In this document: positions 36,401-45,580 of the stretch, piece by piece
Numbering within the stretch: the first letter of the stretch is position 1
Layout: the number at the start of each line of letters is the position of its first letter
Assembly (NCBI GenBank): GCA_026874595.1
Contig: CM049317.1
Location: 42,682,401-42,746,400 of the forward strand
DNA length: 64,000 nucleotides
Direction: 5' to 3'
From: Sipunculus nudus
Lineage: Eukaryota; Annelida; Sipuncula; Golfingiida; Sipunculidae
The notes under the pieces: model-generated
Databases searched by the model: none
The model's input: the letters and a program-made list of their open reading frames with translations, nothing else
Told to the model about the DNA's origin: nothing
Program-made: the position numbers and the translations under genes

Positions 36401-38846
36401 CATGTTTTTACCTTGATAGTGAATGTTTACACACACGCATCCTGCCGCTATCATGTTTTACCTTGATAGTGAATGTTTACACACACGCATGCTGCCGTTA
36501 TCATGTTTTTACCTTGATAGTGAATGTTAACACACACGCATGATGCCGTTATCAAGCTGTTACCTTGATGGTGAATGTTTACACACACGCATGCTGCCGT
36601 TACCATGTTTTTACCTTGATAGTGAATGTTTACACACACGCATGCTGCCGTTATCAAGCTGTTACCTGGATGGTGAATGTTTACACACACGCATGCTGCC
36701 GTTATCAAGCTGTTATCTTGATAGTGAATGTTTACACACACGCATGCTGCCGTTATCATGTTTTAACCTTGATATGGAACGTTTACACACACGCATGCTG
36801 CCGTTATCAAGCTCTTACCTTGATGGTGAATGTTTACACACACGCATGCTGCCGTTATCATGTTTTTACCTTGATGGTGAATGTTTACACACACGCATGC
36901 TGCCGTTATCAAGCTGTTACCTTGATGGTGAATGTTAACACACACGCATGCTGCCGTTATCAAGCTCTTACCTTGATGGTGAATGTTTACAGACCCGCAT
37001 GCTGCCGTTATCATGTTTTTACCTTGATAGTGAATGTTAACACACACGCATGCTGCCGTTATCAAGCTGTTACCTTGATGGTGAATGTTTACACACACGC
37101 ATGCTGCCGTTACCATGTTTTTACCTTGATAGTGAATGTTTACACACACGCATGCTGCCGTTGCCAAGCTGTTACCTTGATGGTGAATGTTAACACACAC
37201 GCATGCTGCCGTTATCATGTTTTTACCTTGATAGTGAATGTTTACACACACGCATGCTGCCGTTATCATGTTTTTACCTTGATGGTGAATGTTTACACAC
37301 ACGCATGCTGCCGTTATCAAGCTCTTACCTTGATGGTGAATGTTTACACACACGCATGCTGCCGTTATCAAGCTGTTACCTTGATGGTGAATGTTTACAA
37401 ACACGCATGCTGCCGTTATCATGTTTTTACCTTGATATTGAACGTTTACACAGACGCATGCTGCCGTTATCAAGCTGTTACCTTGATGGTGAATATTTAC
37501 AAACACGCATGCTGCCGTTATCATGTTTTTACCTTGATATTGAACGTTTACACACACGCATGCTGCCGTTATCAAGCTGTTACCTTGATGGTGAATGTTT
37601 ACAAACACGCATGCTGCCATTATCATGTTTTTACCTTGATATTGAACGTTTACACACACGCATGCTGCCGTTATCAAGCTGTTACCTTGATGGTGAATGT
37701 TTACACACACGCATGCTGCCGTTATCATGTTTTTACCTTGATAGTGAATGTTTACAAACAGGCATGCTGCCGTTATCAAGCTGTTACCTTGATGGTGAAT
37801 GTTTACAAACACGCATGCTGCCGTTATCAAGCTGTTACCTTGATAGTGAATGTTTACACACACGCATGCTGCCGTTATCAAGCTGTTACCTTGATAGTGA
37901 ATGTTTACACACACGCATGCTGCCGTTATCATGTTTTTACCTTGATAGTGAATGTTTACACACAGGCATGCTGCCGTTATCAAGCTGTTACCTTGATGGT
38001 GAATGTTTACAAACACGCATGCTGCCGTTATCAAGCTGTTACCTTGATGGTGAATGTTTACACACACGCATGCTGCCGTTATCAAGCTCTTACCTTGATA
38101 GTGAATGTTTACAAACAGGCATGCTGCCGTTATCAAGCTGTTACCTTGATGGTGAATGTTTACAAACACGCATGCTGCCGTTATCAAGCTGTTACCTTGA
38201 TAGTGAATGTTTACACACACGCATGCTGCCGTTATCAAGCTGTTACCTTGATAGTGAATGTTTACACACACGCATGCTGCCGTTATCATGTTTTTACCTT
38301 GATAGTGAATGTTTACAAACAGGCATGCTGCCGTTATCAAGCTGTTACCTTGATGGTGAATGTTTACAAACACGCATGCTGCCGTTATCAAGCTGTTACC
38401 TTGATGGTGAATGTTTACACACACGCATGCTGCCGTTATCAAGCTCTTACCTTGATGGTGAATGTTTACACACACGCATGCTGCCGTTATCATGTTTTTA
38501 CCTTGATAGTGAATGTTTACACACACGCATGCTGCCGTTATCAAGCTGTTACCTTGATGGTGAATGTTTACACACACGCATGACACAGATTATTTTAGCT
38601 GCTGCATTCTTACAAAAAAATCATGTATTTAGCTTGTTCGTTGAAAAAAACACTCTTCATCTGAATGCTTCAGCTTAAGTTGATGGTGATCTAATGAACT
38701 GAAAGTAGTCATCTATGCTTCTATACAAGTGACATGCTTTTTAATGCTTTTCTGACTGATGTTTTCTTTTTGTTTCAGATGTTTGCCGGGTCAGCGCGAG
38801 TGGATTTGTGATCAGTTTTGCACTTGGCATTTGCTTGCTACAATAA
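16609..38846 (+). CDS. Secreted Reeler-domain protein, probably GPI-anchored (5 exons)
   Basis: Exons 16609-16813, 25206-25419, 27663-27733, 30206-30328 and 38779-38846 join in frame into about 226 residues. All introns are GT-AG, with phases 1, 2, 1, 1. Residues 1-24 form a signal peptide (LLCFVIMAVPVVVGF core). Residues ~28-163 match the Reeler domain: GAPSLAC, SPYTV, YRPGQNV, EFKGMMVQAR, VGTF, a Cys at 105, THSS, ISVMW, GPVKF and FWVGLESAVLTY. Cys34 and Cys105 may pair. Residues 165-204 are a Thr/Pro-rich, probably O-glycosylated linker with TPEPTA twice. Cys207 precedes SASG and a hydrophobic end (FVISFALGICLLQ) resembling a GPI signal. Relatives are single-Reeler proteins such as insect l(2)34Fc-type defence proteins, linked to immunity; that role here is inference. 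Introns hold very large minisatellites. Confidence 0.85.
16885..17560. repeat. Interspersed repeat with TGACCT half-sites (intron 1)
   Basis: A module with GGGCCATAT followed by GACCTTGACC-type sequence and CCAAAATC recurs imperfectly (GGGCCATAT at 16899, 17189 and 17421), ending in a GACGAAC-rich tail near 17500. It resembles a dispersed repeat rather than gene sequence. Direct TGACCT half-sites one base apart occur at 16994-17006 and 17370-17382. Confidence 0.55.
17795..17905. repeat. 55-bp tandem duplication
   Basis: GTTACAAGTTTCT … GATTTGTG.CCTGCTAACGG occurs at 17795 and again at 17850 with a few substitutions. Confidence 0.8.
18085..18472 (+). mobile_element. LINE 3' end remnant with (ATT)n tail
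   Basis: 18094-18180 translates to VDTLREEASLSEFKRKLKTY and MF, the usual C-terminal signature of CR1/Jockey-like LINE reverse transcriptases, and the sequence ends in (ATT)n at about 18438-18472, the microsatellite tail typical of that group. Only the extreme 3' end is present. Assignment rests on a short match. Confidence 0.5.
19023..19037. repeat. Poly-G run in intron 1
   Basis: About 15 consecutive G; a complementary C run follows at about 19268-19278. Confidence 0.9.
19470..23961. repeat. 24-bp minisatellite, about 185 copies (intron 1)
   Basis: Consensus unit is GGTGGTCACACCTTGAGTTA followed by TGTA; a longer form inserts GATTTATATGTA. Higher-order structure is clear: 19801-19860 equals 21241-21300 (offset 1440, 60 units), and 20097-21150 closely matches 22341-23395 (offset 2244). 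Because 24 is divisible by three, several frames on both strands stay open (GHTLSYVG on plus, TTYITQGV and SRCDHLHN on minus), but the array sits between two well-defined exons and has no exon signals of its own. Confidence 0.96.
23962..25205. other. Remainder of intron 1
   Basis: AT-rich sequence with a poly-G run near 24223-24236 and a poly-A run near 24849-24863. The acceptor TTGCAG ends at 25205. No other feature seen. Confidence 0.5.
25206..25419 (+). CDS. Reeler gene exon 2
   Basis: Acceptor ATTGCAG|TG and donor TTCG|GTAAGT are both strong. It encodes the core of the Reeler domain (GEFKGMMVQARTESGAVVGT, then RCSAADDTWTHSSSA and ISVMWKPP). It carries two bases into the Arg codon shared with exon 3. 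Confidence 0.86.
25420..27662. other. Intron 2
   Basis: No repeat array or transposon domain recognised. Contains two copies of the palindrome TTTGGCGCCAAA (26119-26130, 26269-26280) and TGCGCATGCGCA (26604-26615), all in a 0.5 kb stretch; see findings. A GT-rich run is near 25558-25570. The acceptor TTATTACAG ends at 27662. Confidence 0.5.
27663..27733 (+). CDS. Reeler gene exon 3
   Basis: Short exon with acceptor TTACAG|AG and donor CCTCAG|GTAAG. It encodes VTVVQQFRTFWVGLESAVLT and YSS, the final beta strand of the Reeler domain with the typical aromatic FW pair. The frame continues only when spliced to exons 2 and 4. Confidence 0.84.
28218..29095 (+). pseudogene. LINE reverse transcriptase remnant in intron 3, 5' part
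   Basis: Begins NCSKYGGMTQ, equivalent to the conserved N-C-S-x-Y-R-G-I block. After a frameshift it reads FLDLTKAFDLVSRD (about 28396-28440), KLLSLIKSFNDDLLSTLQYD and VKQGCVL (about 28568-28590). The YADD region is degraded (FEDNAATL). Multiple stops and shifts. It belongs to an APE-type LINE group common in marine invertebrates; the clade cannot be fixed by eye. Same strand as the host gene. Confidence 0.75.
29166..29704 (-). mobile_element. LTR-like insertion splitting the intron 3 LINE
   Basis: The LINE reading stops near 29095 and resumes at 29754, so about 650 bp is inserted. On the minus strand the segment begins TGTGACACCC and ends AGTGTTACA (TG…CA with matching TGT-ACAC ends). In between it has a TATA box TATATAAAGG (29475-29484) and, 225 bp on, an AATAAA signal (29244-29249). 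That layout fits a solo LTR. No flanking target duplication was found, and the 70 bp and 50 bp between these ends and the LINE are unexplained, so the true boundaries may differ. Confidence 0.4.
29754..29860 (+). pseudogene. LINE remnant in intron 3, 3' part
   Basis: Resumes the same LINE after the insertion: KLKVFHMRCPSRILGISWQD, the conserved block that follows the fingers and palm in this LINE group. Downstream similarity fades. Confidence 0.6.
30206..30328 (+). CDS. Reeler gene exon 4 (Thr/Pro-rich linker)
   Basis: Acceptor TTTTTTTAG|GT and donor GCAG|GTAGAC. Encodes about 40 residues rich in Thr, Pro, Ser and Ala, with two TPEPTA motifs, and no Cys. Such stalks are common between an extracellular domain and a membrane anchor. 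It is one amino-acid repeat unit from being a minisatellite itself, but the duplicated motif is short. Confidence 0.75.
30329..30738. other. Start of intron 4
   Basis: Poly-G run at about 30356-30367 just past the donor, then AT-rich sequence leading into the 51-bp array. Confidence 0.5.
30739..38582. repeat. 51-bp minisatellite, about 154 copies (intron 4)
   Basis: The unit consists of GTTATCAAGCTGTTACCTTG, ATGGTGAATGTTTACACACA and CGCATGCTGCC. Two main variants differ in the first block (CAAGCTGTTACC versus CATGTTTTTACC), and others in GATGG/GATAG and ACACAC/ACAAAC. Higher-order copies are evident: the segment from about 32287 recurs at 35707 (offset 3420) and a segment from 31674 recurs at 32287 (offset 613). 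The 51-bp period keeps three frames open for hundreds of codons (YQAVTLMVNVYTHACCR on plus; MITAACVCVNIHYQGKN on minus), but these end wherever a one-base indel occurs and the array lies between exons 4 and 5. Confidence 0.97.
38779..38846 (+). CDS. Reeler gene exon 5 (terminal, hydrophobic tail)
   Basis: Acceptor TTTGTTTCAG|AT ends at 38778. The spliced Asp codon is followed by VCRVSASGFVISFALGICLL, Gln and TAA (38844-38846). The short hydrophobic end after a small-residue cluster suggests GPI attachment near Ser210-Gly213. The phase matches exon 4 exactly, supporting the join across the 8.4 kb intron; being short, it is the least certain exon. Confidence 0.68.
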
Positions 38847-38956
38847 GTTTCATTTTTTATGCATATCAAATATATCACTATGTCACTAATTATCATGAAA
38901 TTGTCAGCTAGCGTCAGCTTTTGTGAACGCTGTTGGCTGGTGTTTGCATATTAAAT

Positions 38957-39745
38957 ATGCATTACAGCTTTATTTAACCCGGCTTTTATCAATGTAGTCG
39001 ATAGTTTAGCTTCATTACAATCTGTTGATGTCTGCATATTCAAAATTACAGCTTTATTTAACCCGGCTATTGTCAAAGTTGTCGATATTTTAGCTTCATT
39101 TAACTCTGTTGGTGTCTGCATATTCAACATTACAGCTTTATTTAACCCGGCTATTGTAAATGTTGTCGATATTTTAGCTTAATTACACTCTGTTGGTGCC
39201 TGCATATTCAACATTACAGCTTTATTTAACCCGGCTATGGACAATGTTGTCGATATTTTAGCTTCATTAAACACTGCTGGTGTCTGCATATTCAACATTA
39301 CAGCTTTATTTAACCCGGCTATTGTAAATAATGTCGATATTTTAGTTTCATTAAACTCTGCTGGTGTCTGCATTTTTAACATTACAGCTTTATTTAACCC
39401 GGCTATGGACAATGTTGTCGATATTTTAGCTTCATTAAACACTGCTGGTGTCTGCATATTCAACATTACAGCTTTATTTAACCCGGCTATTGTAAATAAT
39501 GTCGATATTTTAGCTTCATTAAACACTGTTGGTGTCTGCATATTCAACATTACAGCTTTATTTAACCCGGCTATTGTAAATAATGTCGATATTTTAGCTT
39601 CATTAAACATTGTTGGTGTCTGCATATTCAACAATACAGCTTTATTTAACCCGGCTATTGTAAATAATGTCGATATTTTAGCTTCATTAAACTCTGCTGG
39701 TGTCTGCATTTTCAACATTACAGCTTTATTTAACAACCCATAATT
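38957..39745. repeat. 84-bp tandem repeat, about 9 copies
   Basis: The unit includes CTTTATTTAACCCGGCTATT, GTCGATATTTTAGCTTCATT and GGTGTCTGCATATTCAACAT; the ACCCGG anchor recurs at 38977, 39061 and 39145, exactly 84 apart. It starts 110 bp after the stop codon of the Reeler gene and ends before a possible AATAAA, so it may be transcribed in the 3' UTR. The 28-codon period leaves frames open on both strands by arithmetic. Confidence 0.95.
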
Positions 39746-39924
39746 CCTCTTCCTGCTTATTGAATGTGGACATCCATTAAACGGAAAGCCATTAGAGGAA
39801 AAATCGATTAATGATAAGATTTCTTGTGAGTATAATTGTCTACATTTTTTAATGTTACTAGTTAGTTCGGCTAGGGCCATTGGAATTTCATTTCTCTCAT
39901 TTTATTTTGTCCATAATAACAAGA

Positions 39925-39930
39925 AATAAA
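39925..39930 (+). promoter_or_regulatory. Candidate polyadenylation signal
   Basis: First AATAAA noticed after the Reeler stop codon. If used, the 3' UTR would be about 1.1 kb and contain the 84-bp array. Hexamers are common in AT-rich DNA, so support is weak. Confidence 0.25.
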
Positions 39931-39945
39931 TCGCTGTTACTTGCA

Positions 39946-42502
39946 CTTACAGGTAAATAAGCGATAGTATACTGATCGACTTGCCCTTACAAACTTAACA
40001 AAAACACATTTTATTTGCCGAAAATACATATGAAGACGCGGTTATAAATTAAACAGTTCTTATACCTTCGTTGGTAGAAATTTTGTGTTTGCCTCTGTTT
40101 ATATCATTGATGTTTGTCCAGTGTCTTCAAAGCCTGTTAACATATTTCAATATCATTGGAAGTCCTTAAAGTAATTTTTGGTCACCGATATACAAGTCAC
40201 TGATGTTTTCTGAGCTTCTTTATTACCATGATGCTGTTACACATGTAGCCATAAGGATAACTGGTACTGGACTACTTTATCTAACTGTATTACTACAATT
40301 GCTTTATATAGACCGTATTAATGCGATACATGATATAGTGCTATAAATGTGTATGATATCACAACATCCTCCCAACTGTAAATAAAGCATAACAGGTAAA
40401 TGGTGAGATGAATTAAAACTTATCATAATATACTGGAGGATATATGAATCGGAACATGTAAACTAAATGAACCATTTATACTGGTGTAACAGAACTGAAA
40501 AGAATGATAATACTTTTCTGAAGACTTATTTTGATTTTTTTTGTATGCATATGTGAGCATATTTGTAGCATTTGTCAACCCGACCGAGGGGTCAAGGGTT
40601 ATAACTCAGGTATAGAGGATAGAAAAAAAAATATTCTCATGTTGACAGTAACAGTACATCATGATGATGTGTCCATAGCACAGTAGATTCACCAGTGAAT
40701 GTCACAGGTACAGACAATGTAAGGTTACCAGTTATATAAAAATAAAGTTCAGTTAACACACACAAAAAAGCAATGGTGATCGGCTTAGTTGGTGTCCATG
40801 TCTATAAAGGACTACAAATAAAGAAATGAGAATGTTTACCGATCATGCATTAATGACAGAAATGTTTACATATAACCGATCCTTAGTTTCTATTTTCATC
40901 ATAACAATCTGAGTCTTAAGCAATAAGCCTTCTTCTGAATGAGAATACCATGACATAGCCTAATAAAAAATTCAAATTAAGGGAAAAAATAATGAAAGGT
41001 ATAGCTCTCAGGCACCGCCCGCATCAATTTTAAACCCCCGCATCAAAAATTTTTATTTTGATTTTCAATAGAAACTTACCAATTTTGAGCTGCAGCCGCT
41101 CGGACATTTCTTTCAAGAAGATAAAATCATACAATTTCCTTTGTTATGTAGTGCTTTTACTTGTTTACCAAAATAAATTTGTTATTATCCTGCTTTTCCC
41201 TAATCATTTGATTTTTTTTCGAAACATACCAAAATATTAAAAAAAACCGCACGCCCGCAATTATTTATGAAAAAAGGCCTGAGAACCATACTTTATTTTA
41301 TTTTGGCCTAAGATACTATCTCATAATCTGTCATAAACCCTTAATGGCCGTTAGAGAACAAATTGTCAGTTATCTGGATGTAATTCTTAATCAGCAAAAT
41401 GATTAACTAATTTAAAAGATCAAATGGCATGAAATATCATAACTGTAATACTAGTTAAAGTAAGGATATTGTCAATGTGGAATTTATGCAGGAAATTAAT
41501 ATCATCAATATCAGTGTTATCAAAATAGTTTATCTGCATGCAAATACTTACTACTTATTAATATCTATTCATAGACAAGAAACAGTTTATATCATAACAC
41601 AGTCATTATGATTCAGCCATAAGCTATTTGTGACTTATTCAAACTCTGTACTGACAAACATTCAGTTCTAAGTTAAAGTATCCATGACAGCTATGTTTAT
41701 GTTTAACAGAACATGGAATACAAACTGAATCCAACAGCAACATGAACTCTGATATAAAGCTTGACATTTAAACAGTTCGAATTAGCGTTTAAAGGTACAC
41801 AGTAGTGTCAGGTAACCAGACCGGAGTTACCATGAAACTTGATAAATAGTCTAAGCTGAACACTAAATAATATCCCGCAAGGAAATCCATCGCTCAATTT
41901 ATATAACATGGCGTGCAGAACTTCCCGCGACAATCTGCCTATCATGCAGCATGTCTGCTAAAGTTAACTATAAATTCAACTAAGTTTGGCATAAAGAACA
42001 CCGCGACAGCTAACAGGCTCATTTTTATATAACTGTACCTGTGCCAAAGTAGGTTTAATTTTGCAGACACTGTGCAATTGTAAAACTTAAATGACACGTT
42101 TCACAATATAGATAAAACAAAATAATAAACATATGATTATAAAAATAAATGTAAAGACAATTAGTATGATTCTTAAGTGGAGGAAAAACAATCCTTCCGA
42201 CGTTTAAATGTTGATATTGCACAACAAGAATCAATAACTTTAATAATATTGTTCCAAATTTGAACCCTTTAAATTGTAGTTTTCCTGTAGGCAGAAGTTT
42301 CCATACTGGCACATAGAAAATATTAATTATCCTGGTGATGGTAGATTTTGATCAACTAGGGTGGCTCTTAGATTGAGTAATACAAGCTTTATATCTCCCC
42401 CGCTCTTTAAAACCTTTGTGATTGTGGATTTCACGGATCGCACGTCTTACAATAAAACCATAGTTGCGTGGATATCGTGAGGACTAGTTAATTGATTTAT
42501 AC
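39946..42502. other. Intergenic, nothing recognised
   Basis: AT-rich, short chance open frames only; no domain, tandem repeat or inverted repeat noticed. Confidence 0.4.
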
Positions 42503-42511
42503 CCCATGTCA

Positions 42512-42557
42512 CCGGAAAGTATACTAAAAAGGCTAACGATTAGTCTCGTTTATGTCA
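42512..42557. repeat. 46-bp inverted repeat, left arm
   Basis: Begins CCGGAAAGTATACTAAAAAG. Reverse complement of 45581-45626 with one mismatch. The insertion-like block 42512-42564 is flanked by 9-bp direct repeats CCCATGTCA (42503-42511, 42565-42573). Confidence 0.93.
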
Positions 42558-42589
42558 TTGTGGACCCATGTCAGTTATGATTTCATATG

Positions 42590-42990
42590 GACGCACGAAA
42601 ATGGCAGAGTAAAGGTCCGAATTTTGATCGTAATTGCCTGGCTTGATGTTACCCTCATTTCACCAACTAGCGGATACTTGCTGTACCTGTCCGCAATCAC
42701 AAGATATTAACGTCTTTGGATCTAAAATGCAGTTTGGTTTGCCATGGCCTTGACGACGTATCAACGATTCTTTTTTTTATAGCGTCTTGGTGTTACTGGC
42801 ATATTGGATAGGATTGACACATTCGTTCTTTGTCCTTACCCAGTAAACTGTTTCTTGCGCTAACCTACATGTTTTTTTTTTCAACACCCTTCAGACTTTG
42901 ATGGCACTATTGTAATATGTACTGTTGCATTATCTTGGGAATAAACACCTGCTTCCATAACCAGTTCATCCCTAAATGACCAATATGTTC
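42590..42990 (-). pseudogene. Integrase remnant of gypsy element 2
   Basis: Minus-strand fragments include a stretch ending FVRPYEIITDMGP near 42565-42610, resembling the second catalytic Asp block (usually SDNGP) of retroviral-type integrases. The zinc-binding part is not clear. The frame is cut right at the left inverted repeat. Confidence 0.4.
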
Positions 42991-43129
42991 TCAGACTAGC
43001 GTGTCTGTACGATATCCTTTAGCCCTAGTTAGGGGTCTTTGGTCTTTCCTTCCCTCAACGTGGTTTTTCGTTAGAGAAATGAATGTGAGCGGTAGTGATG
43101 TACGGTCCTCCGACTCAAGATCTATACCT

Positions 43130-43530
43130 TCAACTCTGAAATCCCGGTCTACTTCCATGTTGGTTATTACTTAAGTCAGGGAGACAGCTCAGTTTATCTG
43201 CCATTACCATCTTCTCACCTGAACTGTACTCCATACGGTTACAGTACCCCTGTATCTTCAATAGCATACGACGCAGCCGGGGTGGACTGTTTTTTCGCAC
43301 ATATAGCAACAAGAGGTTTGTGATCTGTCACAACTGCGAATGATCTCCTATACAGATAGATATGACATCATTGTATACCATGCACTACAACCATCAGTTC
43401 ACGTTCCATGTTGCTATACCTTTAGTTGCATTCTGTCAAGGATTTTGAACCAAAGTCAATTTGTCTGCCTTCCTGGATCAAGGCAAATCCCCTCTGTGAA
43501 GTATCAACCTAAAGTTGCACAGGGGATGTC
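43130..43530 (-). pseudogene. RNase H remnant of gypsy element 2
   Basis: Minus-strand reading gives FALIQEGRQIDFGSKSLTEC, a stop, NMERELMVVVHG, VVTDHKPLVAIC, then PPRLRRMLLKIQGY and SGEKMVMADKLSCLP. These are the standard RNase H and tether blocks of Ty3/gypsy pol. Internal stops and one shift. Confidence 0.72.
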
Positions 43531-43953
43531 GGGTCATATTATATCAGGCACGCCTTCTATGTCACAGTCTGTTCGTGAAAGCATTTCTGATATTCGGCAT
43601 CCTAGGCCCATGGTACATCCTTTTTAAAGAGGCAGCGGAGAGCATGTGCCTTATCTGCATAGTGTGGGAAAAAATGGACTGCTTTTGGTCATCAGACCTA
43701 GAAACTGTAACATGTCCTTCAGATTTTGAGGAGTTACGCATGTCTGAGACTTTCATCTGGTTTGATACCTTCACTGGTATGCACATTGCCAAAGAAAGAA
43801 ACACTGGAATGATTGATTATGCACTTATCACTGTTAAACACAAGTCCGTTTCCTGCCGCACGGAGCATCATCTGTCTGAGATTAGCATAGTGCTCAGCTT
43901 CTATCTCACCATACGCACATCGTCTGCAATGCCTGCGAGGCCTTTGAGGTTTC

Positions 43954-44247
43954 CTAGGAGCTGTTCCATTCCGAACTGGAATATGTCCTTCGACACAGCG
44001 AGTCCAAATGGTTGTCTACACCGGCAATGACGGCCGAATACTGTGCGAAATGAAGTGAGTCTTTGCTGATATGAATTGACCAGTATCCAGCTTTGGCGTC
44101 CAAATCGCTGAATATTTTGGCTCTAGCAAATTCTGGGTTAGCTTCCTTCACTGTTGGAATTTTGTAAGGATATCTCTTAAAACATGAGTTGAGTTTCTGT
44201 GGGTCTATTGCAGATTCTCTCAAGGAACCATCCTTTTTATTGAGCAC
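43954..44247 (-). pseudogene. Reverse transcriptase remnant of gypsy element 2
   Basis: Encodes KKDGSLRESAIDPQKLNSCF, then YKIPTVKEANPEFARAKIFS and DLDAKAGYWSIHISKDS, the RT fingers and first catalytic Asp block. The palm YxDD block was not found; the frame is lost downstream. Confidence 0.8.
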
Positions 44248-44460
44248 TAGTCAGTGTGTTCATCTACTTTTTGCGGGCACCTAGGCTAACCATTTTGTCC
44301 AGCTCGGTTTCAATTATTTATCTTTGATGTGCAGGCTGCGTTTCGCGGAATGGGTCAGGAAATGGGTCTTCCTCAGGTCTCAGGAGCATTTTCTCCTCTC
44401 CAGGAAAATTCCCAATCTTATCCATTTTTTGTGGCTAAGCTTTCATGAATTCATTTTCGA

Positions 44461-44945
44461 TTGAGACATTTGGTGGTCGTGGATTGGCTGGTAGTTTACT
44501 GGTGTCCGGCACTGTGCGAGACATTTGGTGGTCGTCGATGGGCTAGTAGTTGACTGGTGTCCGGCACTGTGCGAGACATTTGGTGGTCGTGGATGGGCTG
44601 GTAGTTTACTGGTGTCCGGCACTGTGCGAGACATTTGTTGGTCGTGAATGGGCAAGTTGTTAACTAGTGTCCGGCGCTGTGTGAGACATTCGGTCGTCGG
44701 GGCTGGGCTAGTTGTTTACTTGTGTCCAGCATTCGGTGAGACGTTAGTTGGTCGTGGATGGGCTAGTTGTTTACTGGTTTCTGTCACTGTGTGAGACATA
44801 TGATGGTAGTGGTTGGGCTAGTTGTTCACTGGTGTCCGGCACTATGTGAGACATTCGGTGGTCGTGGATGGGCTTGATGTTTACTGGTTTCCGGCACTAT
44901 GTGAGACAATCGGTGGTCGTGGATGGGCTAGTTGTTAACTGGTGC
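44461..44945. repeat. 55-bp minisatellite inside gypsy element 2, about 9 copies
   Basis: The unit starts GAGACATTTGGTGGTCGTGG and includes GTGTCCGGCACTGTGC; starts at 44463, 44518 and 44573 give the period. It lies between the gag-like and RT parts of the element, where protease would be expected. Confidence 0.93.
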
Positions 44946-44949
44946 TCTG

Positions 44950-45400
44950 TGGCGATTTTCTTCTGATCCATTTGATCTGACCCTGGCGCTTAGAATGGAG
45001 CTTCATACCTGCGACCTTCAGTTAGGGCATCTTTTGTTGAATATCGTTTCGTTTAACCAAGAAGGTCTTTGAGAGACTGATTACATAGAGTGCTTGCAAC
45101 CTGTGACTAAGTTCGCCATCGCTGAAATCACATTTCAATGCGAACATTCTCACCAGAGTCACAAAATCATCCTGTTGTTGTCTTAATCTCATCAGCTTCA
45201 GTCAAAGTATCATAAAATGACATTGACTCTCAGCTGATTATGAAAAAAAATGTCCATAGTTCCACATGATCATTTTCCTGTGTTTCTGTTAAGCCACTTG
45301 AATTGAGGTATTTGAGACCATCACCAATACGTCTGGAAAATTTTCCTGGCTTGTGGTCCTGGAAAATAGTTTTATCCTCAAAATATAATTTTAAGGGTTA
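44950..45400 (-). pseudogene. Gag-like remnant of gypsy element 2
   Basis: Minus-strand translation in shifting frames contains capsid-like blocks, including a QQDDFVTLVRMFALKCDFSD stretch (about 45120-45180). Assigned mainly by position upstream of RT and by resemblance to gypsy capsids. Confidence 0.4.
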
Positions 45401-45580
45401 CTATAGGCCTACTAATCACTAGCACCATTCCGGCCCTCTGACATTAGAGAGTATATGACCAGCCTATTGGCTTAGTGCCGTTATATCCTTCGGCGAGAAA
45501 CGCACTATAAGGCTCTATGACGATGCAAATATTTTCGTCATTTCTGACAACGCGTCATGGCCTACAGGTGCACTGTCACT

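Larger units (their letters stand above)
42558..45400 (-). mobile_element. Ty3/gypsy element 2, minus strand, remnant without recognised LTRs
   Basis: Reading the minus strand from 45400 down: a gag-like stretch, a minisatellite, RT, RNase H and integrase remnants in Ty3/gypsy order. The domains are short and heavily broken. No LTR pair, primer site or polypurine tract was found; instead the whole is bracketed by 46-bp inverted repeats. Confidence 0.72.

Noticed and set aside
36763-38586. 607-codon minus-strand open frame (MITAACVCVNIH-type repeat)
   Set aside because: Same explanation: antisense reading of the 51-bp minisatellite, no start context, signal or domain.
39179-39880. 233-codon minus and 168-codon plus frames in the 84-bp array
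   Set aside because: Again a period divisible by three; both strands are open and the sequence lies just after the Reeler stop codon.
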